Origin: Acidimicrobiia bacterium
GTDB taxonomy: Bacteria; Actinomycetota; Acidimicrobiia; Spongiisociales; UBA11373
Reading direction: 5' to 3'
NCBI GenBank assembly: GCA_016215655.1
Contig: JACRIT010000028.1
Span: 1 to 64,000 of the forward strand
DNA length: 64,000 nucleotides
Shown here: positions 56,006 through 62,649 of the stretch, in pieces
Layout of the letters: every line of letters starts with the position of its first letter
How positions within the stretch are numbered: position 1 is the stretch's first letter
Position numbers and translations under genes: made by a program
The notes under the pieces: model-generated
What the model saw: only the letters and a program-made list of their open reading frames with translations
The model's database searches: none
What the model was told of the DNA's origin: nothing

Positions 56006-56236
56006 GTGAGCGACCTGCTGTTCCTCACGCGGGCAACCTGCTCGTTGTGCCACGAGGCCCTTCCCTGGGTCACCGCAGTGGCGCAGCGGCGCGACCACAC
56101 GGTCGAGTCGATCGATGTCGACGCCGCCGGCCTCGCCGATCGCTTTGGTGATCGGGTGCCCGTCGTGCTTCGTGATGGCATCGAGGTGCTCGCCGGCCGG
56201 TTCGATCGACGCGAGGTGCGTCGCGCCCTTCGGTGA
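56006..56236 (+). CDS. Glutaredoxin-like (DUF836) thioredoxin-fold protein
   Basis: 76 residues. LLFLTRATCSLCHEALPW carries the redox CxxC pair (CSLC), and RVPVVLRDGIEVLAG the cis-Pro segment. By fold it is a small thiol oxidoreductase, possibly using mycothiol here. It lies 34 bp upstream of the rex gene, so it may share redox control. Confidence 0.8.
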   Translation: MSDLLFLTRATCSLCHEALPWVTAVAQRRDHTVESIDVDAAGLADRFGDRVPVVLRDGIEVLAGRFDRREVRRALR

Positions 56237-56258
56237 TTTCGGCCTCGGGACCCCTGCC

Positions 56259-56264
56259 TATATT
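56259..56264 (+). promoter_or_regulatory. -10 box TATATT of rex
   Basis: 6 nt before ATG 56271; the only AT-rich hexamer among the leaderless set. Confidence 0.6.
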
Positions 56265-56270
56265 GCCGCG

Positions 56271-56897
56271 ATGGTGAGAAGGCCCGTTCCCCGAGTCACC
56301 GTGCAGCGGCTTCCCGTGTACCTCAGGTGCCTGGAGAACCTTCCTGCGGGCCAGCAACGGGTTTCGTCGGACGAGCTTGCCGAGATGGCGGGCGTCCTCG
56401 GCGCCAAGATCCGCAAAGACCTCTCGTACCTGGGCACCCACGGCACTCGGGGCGTGGGCTACGAAGTCGAGCACCTCAAGCACGAGATCCGCATCGAACT
56501 CGGCCTCACCCGGGACTGGGCGGTGGTGATCGTGGGCATCGGGAACCTCGGCCGGGCGTTGGCCAGCTACGGGGGCTTCGGCGAGCGGCGCTTTCAGGTG
56601 GTCGGTCTCTTCGACATCGATCCCGTCAAGGTGGGCACCCAGATCGACGGGCTCGCCGTCGAGTCGATGGAGGGTCTGGCACGGGCGGTGGCGGCGCGAA
56701 AGGCGTCGATCGGGATCATCGCCACCCCGGCCCACGCCGCCCAGGGAGTGGCGGATGCTCTCGCCGCAGCGGGGGTCCGCTCCATCCTGAACTTCGCCCC
56801 GACGGTGGTGAAGCCGCCCGAGGGAGTCGACGTGCGCCGAGTCGACCTGGCCACCGAACTCCAGGTGCTCACGTTCTACCTGGCGCAGAGCGGATAG
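56271..56897 (+). CDS. rex: Redox-sensing transcriptional repressor Rex
   Basis: 208 residues. The winged helix is standard (RLPVYLRCLENL, VSSDELAEMAGVLGAKIRKDLSYLGTHGTRGVGYEV), followed by the NAD(H)-binding Rossmann motif VVIVGIGNLGRAL and LFDIDPVKVG. Rex leaves its operators when NADH/NAD+ rises and controls respiratory genes. The menaquinol-cytochrome c reductase operon lies convergently next door, a plausible target. No Rex operator (TTGTGAA-type) was recognised in either promoter by eye. The stop codon TAG is the first three bases of the shared hairpin. Confidence 0.93.
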   Translation: MVRRPVPRVTVQRLPVYLRCLENLPAGQQRVSSDELAEMAGVLGAKIRKDLSYLGTHGTRGVGYEVEHLKHEIRIELGLTRDWAVVIVGIGNLGRALASYGGFGERRFQVVGLFDIDPVKVGTQIDGLAVESMEGLARAVAARKASIGIIATPAHAAQGVADALAAAGVRSILNFAPTVVKPPEGVDVRRVDLATELQVLTFYLAQSG

Positions 56898-56943
56898 GCA
56901 CCAGGTTCTCGGCACCGGCAAGACGCGGTTGCCTGGTGCCTAC
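56895..56943. terminator. Bidirectional hairpin whose ends are the stop codons of both genes
   Basis: TAGGCACCAGG (56895-56905) and CCTGGTGCCTA (56932-56942) are perfect 11-bp arms. The TAG of rex and the TAG of the convergent membrane gene are the outermost three bases of each arm. The interval is also a seven-unit heptamer array. Confidence 0.75.
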
Positions 56944-57434
56944 TCCTCCTGCTCGCTCTCGTAGCGGCTCAGCGCCGCCACGAACATGGCGAAGAGCAGC
57001 AGCGAACCCAGCATGAGGGCCCCGGGCAGGATGCGCAACTGGAACGCATTGAGGCCGGCCACCAGTTGGGGGCGCAGGCCGCGAGGGGCATACATCGTGT
57101 ACAGCAACCCCACGATGGCGAGGAATCCGAAGAAGGCCGCCCCGGTGGTGAGGAAGGCGAGGCGGCGGCCGAGATTCGTGTAGTTGATCAGGTACACGCT
57201 TCCCCAGAAGACCGCGATCGACGAGACCCCCACGATGATCCCGCGCACGAGCACGCCGGGTGCCGGAGTGCCGTCGGCGGCGACGTTGTTCTTGCCCACC
57301 AGGTTCTCGTACAGCACATCGAGGATGGCGCGGAACTGGGGGATGAGCGAGAGCAGGACGAGGGCGGTGAGGACGACTCCGAGCCACTCCAGCTTCGACA
57401 TCCCGCTGTCGTCGCGGTGCAGGCGTCCGATCAT
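56940..57434 (-). CDS. Multispan membrane protein of the cytochrome bc operon
   Basis: 164 residues with four likely spans (about 17-33, 62-82, 90-112, 128-150). The start overlaps the stop of the diheme cytochrome gene (ATGA), making it the last gene of the operon. Its N-terminus DDSGMSKLEWLGVVLTALVLLSLIP resembles a prepilin cleavage site (Gly, then Glu at +5, then a hydrophobic helix), which may be chance. A small structural subunit of the reductase is the simplest view. Confidence 0.7.
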   Translation of the reverse strand: MIGRLHRDDSGMSKLEWLGVVLTALVLLSLIPQFRAILDVLYENLVGKNNVAADGTPAPGVLVRGIIVGVSSIAVFWGSVYLINYTNLGRRLAFLTTGAAFFGFLAIVGLLYTMYAPRGLRPQLVAGLNAFQLRILPGALMLGSLLLFAMFVAALSRYESEQEE

Positions 57435-58930
57435 CGCAGGGCCCTTTCGTACTCGACGATGAGCATGATGTCATCGCTGCTGAGCATGGCGCCGAAGCCC
57501 GGCATCCAGCCTCGGCCGACGCCGTTGACCCCGTACCGGACGCCGTTCGTGGATCCCTTCACGACGAAGTCGTAGTGGTCGTCGATGCTCGGGAACTGCA
57601 CCACGGAGCGGCCTTCTCGCAGGGATGGGCCCATGGCGCCCGAGCCCGGCTCCTGGGTGAACGCGATGCCGGCCGAGAATCCCGCGGTGTGGCATCGGGC
57701 GCAGTAGGCGTTGAACAGGCCGACCGCCCTTTGCGCCCGGGTGACGTTGCCATCGAACGCCTCTACGGCGAGGGCAGGAATGTCGACCGCGTAGCGGCGC
57801 GCCTCCTGGGAGGCGAGCACGGAGTCGAGTCCGGCCTGGGCCGTCGCCACGAGCACGTCGAGGTTCTGTGCGGCGAGGCGCAGGTCGCGCTCGATGGTGC
57901 CGAGATCGGTGATGAGGAGTCGGGCACCCTCGAGGTCGGCGATCGGAGTGGCGCCCTCCGAGGTGCTGAAGCCCGTCGTCGGGTCGAATGCCAGCTTCTC
58001 GATGGCGGTGCGGGCATCCGAAGGCGGCGCCCCGGCGACGACCTGGGCCACGAGGCTGCCGAGGTTGATCTCGGTCGCATCGGACAGCCCATCGCGGTCC
58101 TGGTCGGAGGCGGTGCCGGAGCACGACGTGGCGAGCAGTGCCGCCGATTCGTCCGTGCATGTCGCCGGGTCGGTGAGCAGCGACTCGAGCCGGCGGGGGA
58201 GATCGCGGATGGCGTCGTATTGCCCCGGGATCGCCTCGAGTGCGGCGATGGCTGCCTGCTGGTCCGCCACGACCGCAGCCACCTGGGCATCGGCGCCGGC
58301 GAGCCGGCTGAGCTCGAGATCGACCCGGCCGTCCACGGCGGCCAGGACCTCGCTCTGGGGGATCTGGATGCTGTCGAGGTAGGCGATCAGCTCGTCGATC
58401 TGCTGGGTGTTGAGCGGGCCACCGCCCTCGGCTCCCCAGGCGGGCATCGGGGTGCCAGGACGTCCATAGACCAGCCAGTACCGCACCTCTTCTTCGGTGT
58501 AGCGATAGAGCACGTCGTTGACCGCCGGGGCGGCCCACGTGGTCTCCAGCCTGGAGCGGGCCTCGACGTACCTCGCACCACCGCCACCTCCGTTGGCGCC
58601 GTGGCAATTGCCGCACTGGTATTCGACGAACCACTCATGACCACGCTCGATGGCGATGTCGTCGAACTCGTGGGCGGCGGATTCCTGGCGAGCGGTCTCG
58701 TTGAGGTAGTAGAAGGGCATCACGATGGCGATCACGGCGACCGCCACGAGCGCCGCAAGGAGCACCCGGTCGAGGCGCTTGGTCTCGAGGTCGTCGTCGG
58801 TGAGATACGGGGAGAGGTTGGGGGGCGGCAGGTCGCGGCGATGTCGGATCCGGGTGTTGCGGACGAGGAAGGCAAGCCAGGCGATGACGGCGACGGCGAC
58901 GATCGCCAGGGTTGCGGCACCGATGCCCAT
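57431..58930 (-). CDS. Membrane-bound diheme cytochrome c of the quinol-cytochrome c reductase
   Basis: 499 residues. Two N-terminal spans (about 5-22 and 57-75) are followed by two cytochrome c domains, CGNCH at 106-110 and CARCH at 410-414, separated by ~300 residues. The spacer is helical and includes a DQDRDGLSDATEIN loop that looks calcium-binding. Actinobacterial QcrC also has two c hemes, but in a compact protein with one C-terminal span, so this is a different layout. It would pass electrons from the Rieske protein to the oxidase or to the lipoprotein cytochromes. Confidence 0.88.
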   Translation of the reverse strand: MGIGAATLAIVAVAVIAWLAFLVRNTRIRHRRDLPPPNLSPYLTDDDLETKRLDRVLLAALVAVAVIAIVMPFYYLNETARQESAAHEFDDIAIERGHEWFVEYQCGNCHGANGGGGGARYVEARSRLETTWAAPAVNDVLYRYTEEEVRYWLVYGRPGTPMPAWGAEGGGPLNTQQIDELIAYLDSIQIPQSEVLAAVDGRVDLELSRLAGADAQVAAVVADQQAAIAALEAIPGQYDAIRDLPRRLESLLTDPATCTDESAALLATSCSGTASDQDRDGLSDATEINLGSLVAQVVAGAPPSDARTAIEKLAFDPTTGFSTSEGATPIADLEGARLLITDLGTIERDLRLAAQNLDVLVATAQAGLDSVLASQEARRYAVDIPALAVEAFDGNVTRAQRAVGLFNAYCARCHTAGFSAGIAFTQEPGSGAMGPSLREGRSVVQFPSIDDHYDFVVKGSTNGVRYGVNGVGRGWMPGFGAMLSSDDIMLIVEYERALR

Positions 58931-58952
58931 CAGCGGATGGCTCCTGCCTCGG

Positions 58953-59780
58953 TCAGATGCACGACGGCCCCTGGGGGTACACCGCGGTCTTGTTCGAGGC
59001 CCGCGAGGTCTGGATCACCTGTCCGGTGTCGATGATGAGTTGCCCGGCGTCATCGACGGTGACGACGAATCGATCGAGATTGCGCGGCGCCGGACCGCCC
59101 TCGTACTCGCCGTGGTAGTTGTACTTGGACGAGTGGCAGGGGCATTCGAAGCCCTGTGACGAGTCGCATTGCGGCACCCGGCAGCCGAGGTGCACGCACC
59201 GCTGCCACAGCGCCATGAGACCACCGGCCACGACCGGGAGACCGTCGAAGCTGCTTCCTGCTTGTTCGCCCTGGAAGGGAACGAGGTAGGCCTGGGCGGC
59301 AGGGATGAAGAGCGGGCTCACCCGCCCGTCGGGGAGGAACACCTGGGCGGTGAGTTCGTCCACCTTCCCGGCGGCAACCTTGGATCCGAATCCACCTGCC
59401 TTGATCCGGGGCCACATGAACCCGAGGGAGAAGATCCCCATCTGGGCCATGAAGAGTCCGAAGATCCCGGCAAGCCCGCGGTTGAAGAACTGGCGCCGGG
59501 TCACCCCGTACTCCTCGGGTCCGACGTCCTGCTTGATGGTCACCGGGTCGATGGGCGGCGGCCCCTCGTCGTGGCCGGCCCCGACCGGTGCCGCCTCGGG
59601 CGCCGCGGCTTCGGCGGAGGCGCGGCGACGCGCCCGGTCACGACGCATGGCCCTGCGATCGGTGGAGCCCGTCACCGGCTCGGCGGCCGAACCGCGGCGC
59701 AGGGCGACGCTGGCGATGGCCAGGGCTCCGAACAGGCCGACGGCGGCAAAGGCGAGGATGACGATCTGGGTCGTGCTCAT
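58953..59780 (-). CDS. qcrA: Rieske iron-sulfur subunit of the quinol-cytochrome c reductase
   Basis: 275 residues. N-terminal span, a long charged Ala-rich linker, then a second span near RRQFFNRGLAGIFGLFMAQMGIFSLGF. The 2Fe-2S ligands are in CVHLGCRVPQC and CPCHSSKY. The two N-terminal spans recall actinobacterial QcrA. The start overlaps the stop of the cytochrome b C-terminal gene (ATGA). Confidence 0.93.
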   Translation of the reverse strand: MSTTQIVILAFAAVGLFGALAIASVALRRGSAAEPVTGSTDRRAMRRDRARRRASAEAAAPEAAPVGAGHDEGPPPIDPVTIKQDVGPEEYGVTRRQFFNRGLAGIFGLFMAQMGIFSLGFMWPRIKAGGFGSKVAAGKVDELTAQVFLPDGRVSPLFIPAAQAYLVPFQGEQAGSSFDGLPVVAGGLMALWQRCVHLGCRVPQCDSSQGFECPCHSSKYNYHGEYEGGPAPRNLDRFVVTVDDAGQLIIDTGQVIQTSRASNKTAVYPQGPSCI

Positions 59781-60493
59781 AGGTCGAAGAAGATCCCGTC
59801 ACGCCATGGGAAGGTGAAGTTGAAGCCCTTCCCCCGATAGAACGAACCGATGATGGTGAGGATCGCCGCTGCCACCACGAAGAAGGTGAACATCATGATG
59901 GCGAACTTGCGGTCCGATGGGCGGGTGGAGCGGTTGCGGTCGATGAAGGGGACGATTGCCAGACCGGCGAGGCCCAGACCCGGGATCAGCACTCCGGCGA
60001 TCTGCGGATCGAAGTACGACAGCAACTCCTGGAGACCGAGGAAGTACCAGGGCGCCTTGGACGGGTTCGGTTGGGCATTGGGGTTGGCCAGTTCGAGGAG
60101 CGGGGCGTCCTGGAAGATCGAGAACACGATGAGCAGGGCCAGCACCACGAGCAGGGCCACGAACTCGACCGCCAGCAGATGGGGCCACACATGGACCTTG
60201 TCGGTGGGCTCCTTCTTGACCTGCTGGATCGCCCTGGCCTTGACGACGGTGAGCAGACGCTGGGTGCGCACTCCCTCGGGGATGGCGGGCGCCGCGGCCG
60301 CGGCCACCGGTGCCGTAGCCGTCACCGGTGCCGTAGTCGTCACCGTGGCCGTGGCCGTGGCCGCCGGGGCGGCAGCGGCTGCGGGCGCCGCACCGCCGGT
60401 CATCTCCGCCCACACCTGATCGAACGGCACGCCGGTGGCCTTGGCCTTGGCCTCGGCCGAGCGGCGGAGCAGGTGTTCGGGGACGTTTGCCAT
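59777..60493 (-). CDS. Cytochrome b C-terminal domain subunit (subunit IV-like)
   Basis: 238 residues. An Ala/Thr-rich low-complexity stretch (about 35-72) precedes the conserved QKEPTDKVHVWP-like entry (KKEPTDKVHVWPHLL), a span, and NPSKAPWYFLGLQELLSYFDP, the quinone-site PEWYFLP-equivalent of menaquinol reductases, followed by two more spans. The cytochrome b is therefore split into two genes, as in b6f and firmicute bc complexes, not fused as in mycobacteria. Confidence 0.9.
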   Translation of the reverse strand: MANVPEHLLRRSAEAKAKATGVPFDQVWAEMTGGAAPAAAAAPAATATATVTTTAPVTATAPVAAAAAPAIPEGVRTQRLLTVVKARAIQQVKKEPTDKVHVWPHLLAVEFVALLVVLALLIVFSIFQDAPLLELANPNAQPNPSKAPWYFLGLQELLSYFDPQIAGVLIPGLGLAGLAIVPFIDRNRSTRPSDRKFAIMMFTFFVVAAAILTIIGSFYRGKGFNFTFPWRDGIFFDL

Positions 60494-60505
60494 GGGGCCG
60501 GTCTC

Positions 60506-61291
60506 CTACAGGGGTCCCGAGATGCCGCCGTCCTTGCGTACCCGCCAGAAGTGCACCGCCATGAAGATGACGATGAGGAACGGCAGGGCGAGGACGTGCA
60601 GGACGTAGAAGCGAAGCAGCGTCGGGGCGCCCACCTGGAGGCCACCGAGCAAGACGAAGGAGACCTGGTCGCCGAACACCGGGGCGTAGCCGCCCATGTT
60701 CGTGCCCACGGTCACCGCCCACAGCGCCAACTGATCCCAGGGGAGCAGGTAGCCGGTGAACGAGAGGAGCAGGGTGAGGAGGAGGAGGACCACGCCGACC
60801 ACCCAGTTGAACTCGCGAGGCGGCTTGTACGCCCCGTGATAGAACACCCGGGTCATGTGGAGGAACACCGTGATCACCATGAGGTGTGCGCCCCACCGGT
60901 GCAGGTTGCGCACGATCTGGCCGAACGCCACGTCGGTCGACAGCGAGGCGATGTCCGGATAGGCCTGCGTCGCCGACGGCGTGTAATAGAACATGAGGAA
61001 GATGCCGGTGATCGTCAGCAGGATGAACAGGAAGAACGACAGGCCACCGAGGCACAACGTGTAGGAGAGGCGAACCCCGTGACGCTTCACCTTCACCGGG
61101 TGGAGGTGATAGAGCACGTTGTTCATGATCACGTACGAGCGGTTACGCGGAGTGTCGCCGTAGCCCTTGCGCATCGGCGATCCGGGACGGAAGATCGACT
61201 CCCAGGCTTCCGACCCGCGGATGCGCGTGCCCACCCCGGCGATGCGCTCGCCCAGGCTGGTCCGCCCGTTTCCGTTGCCGTTACTCGCCAC
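60506..61291 (-). CDS. qcrB: Cytochrome b N-terminal (b6-like) subunit
   Basis: 261 residues with four heme-binding spans. His pairs in [11 protein letters not shown] and in the fourth helix ([29 protein letters not shown]) would bind the two b hemes. [20 protein letters not shown] is the conserved CD-loop entry. Core of the menaquinol-oxidising complex in the membrane. It lies 12 bp from the C-terminal subunit gene. Confidence 0.94.
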   Translation of the reverse strand: MASNGNGNGRTSLGERIAGVGTRIRGSEAWESIFRPGSPMRKGYGDTPRNRSYVIMNNVLYHLHPVKVKRHGVRLSYTLCLGGLSFFLFILLTITGIFLMFYYTPSATQAYPDIASLSTDVAFGQIVRNLHRWGAHLMVITVFLHMTRVFYHGAYKPPREFNWVVGVVLLLLTLLLSFTGYLLPWDQLALWAVTVGTNMGGYAPVFGDQVSFVLLGGLQVGAPTLLRFYVLHVLALPFLIVIFMAVHFWRVRKDGGISGPL

Positions 61292-61359
61292 GTTCCCTCC
61301 GTGAATCCTCAGTCTCCGCCGCAGTCAGTCGACCGGTCAAATCACCATTGTGGACGCGC

Positions 61360-61809
61360 TCACCACCGTACCCCGTACGCGTATCCGTTTCGGACGTCCC
61401 GCTGACCGCTATCGATCTCCCACGGCGCCTCGGTCCCGCGCCCCTCGGCCTTGGCAGCCAGGGACCCGTCGTACTTGCCGAGTGCGATCACTCCGGTGGG
61501 GCAGCGGTCGACGCACAGAGCGCACCGGGTGCACTCGTCCTCATCGACGACGAAGAACCCGCGATTGGCGGCGTCGTCGCGCGGATCGTCGACGTTGCTG
61601 GCCTCGGCGATGGCGTCGAGGGAGAGGTAGTGGATGCACTTCCACGGGCAGATGTCGACGCAGCCCTCGCAGAGAATGCACTCGGACTGGTCGATGTGGA
61701 GGTACTGCTTCGGCTTGACCGCGGCGGCGAGGTAGCTGCCCTCGACGAGGGTGAGCTGATAGTCCTCGCGGAATGGCGGTGTCTCGAACCAGACGTCTGA
61801 GCGGGCCAT
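61360..61809 (-). CDS. Ferredoxin-like protein with two 4Fe-4S clusters
   Basis: 149 residues. CILCEGCVDICPWKCI and CTRCALCVDRCP are the two cluster motifs, separated by ~45 residues. No signal peptide or span. Placed inside the cytochrome bc operon, it may connect a cytoplasmic donor to the quinone pool or serve assembly. Ferredoxins with Trp in the CPW motif occur beside bc genes in some lineages. The ATG immediately follows the stop of the upstream gene. Confidence 0.88.
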   Translation of the reverse strand: MARSDVWFETPPFREDYQLTLVEGSYLAAAVKPKQYLHIDQSECILCEGCVDICPWKCIHYLSLDAIAEASNVDDPRDDAANRGFFVVDEDECTRCALCVDRCPTGVIALGKYDGSLAAKAEGRGTEAPWEIDSGQRDVRNGYAYGVRW

Positions 61810-62427
61810 CTACTTGCCGCCCTTGGTGACGGGGCGTCCCCACATCGAGGTGGAGGCGGGCTTGGGGCGGCCGGCCCGCTTGCCGCGCTCCTGCCACTGG
61901 TAGGCACCGACGGCGACGTCCGCCAGCACGGTCGTCGAATACCCGGCGGCGATGAGGTCCTTCAGCGTGCCATAGGAGAGGGCGACGTGGTTGTTGAGCA
62001 CCAGCCACTTCGGGATGGTGAACACCGTCTTGCGTTCCGACCAGTCGAGGGCTCCCTGAGCGAGGTTGAGGAACTGGTTGGGCACGATACCGAGGAGGAT
62101 GATCATCTCCAGGGTGAACAGGAAGGCACCGACCGTCGCCAGGGCCCAGGTGAGGGTTCGCCCGTAGATCCATCCGAACACGATGGCGGCGATGGCGATC
62201 TGTGACCCCAGCACCGCGGTGGCGCCGCCGAGGATGGGGAGTACCCAGCAGTTCTGCGGGTCGTTCTCGAAGAACACGCAGCGGGGGATCCAGTCGTAGA
62301 TCGGGCGCCCGACCGAATCGGTGAGCGGAAGATTGGTGAAGTGGGCGATCATCACGCCCGCGAAGAGCAACGCGAGACCGAACGCGACACCGATGATGCC
62401 GATCCGCCTGCGCTTGTCTTCGGTCAC
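61810..62427 (-). CDS. Multispan membrane protein, first gene of the cytochrome bc operon
   Basis: 205 residues. Spans at about 9-27, 60-85 and 90-115; a conserved-looking loop CVFFENDPQNCW has two Cys; the C-terminus is basic and cytoplasmic. GTG start with AGGAG upstream, and minus-strand TAGTAT about 40 nt before it is a likely -10 box. Unknown family; its fixed position before the ferredoxin gene suggests a shared complex. Confidence 0.7.
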   Translation of the reverse strand: MTEDKRRRIGIIGVAFGLALLFAGVMIAHFTNLPLTDSVGRPIYDWIPRCVFFENDPQNCWVLPILGGATAVLGSQIAIAAIVFGWIYGRTLTWALATVGAFLFTLEMIILLGIVPNQFLNLAQGALDWSERKTVFTIPKWLVLNNHVALSYGTLKDLIAAGYSTTVLADVAVGAYQWQERGKRAGRPKPASTSMWGRPVTKGGK

Positions 62428-62471
62428 TGCCCGGGCTCCTGCTCGAGAACGGGCGCCATACTACGCGGTAG

Positions 62472-62576
62472 CCGGTGTCTGGCACCCGAAGCGCGATGCC
62501 CGGTACCGAATGCAGCCGAGTATCGCGTTGCTCCATCCGGCGTCTGCCATCGGCCGTCTGGCATCCGGCATATCGG
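62472..62576. repeat. Fifteen-unit heptamer array, GTCTGGC / ATCCGGC type
   Basis: CCGGTGT, CTGGCAC, CCGAAGC, GCGATGC, CCGGTAC, CGAATGC, AGCCGAG, TATCGCG, TTGCTCC, ATCCGGC, GTCTGCC, ATCGGCC, GTCTGGC, ATCCGGC, ATATCGG in register. It fills the divergent spacer of the bc operon and the oxidase-like gene. Confidence 0.85.
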
Positions 62577-62610
62577 CCTCCTTGCGACCCGCCCCAGGCT
62601 CGGAGCCTCT

Positions 62611-62616
62611 AACCTT
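62611..62616 (+). promoter_or_regulatory. Probable -10 box TAACCT of the oxidase-like gene
   Basis: About 33 nt before GTG 62650; GGGGATCGGGGA precedes the start as a ribosome site. Confidence 0.4.
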
Positions 62617-62649
62617 CCGCTCCGATTCGCAGACGAAGGGGATCGGGGA

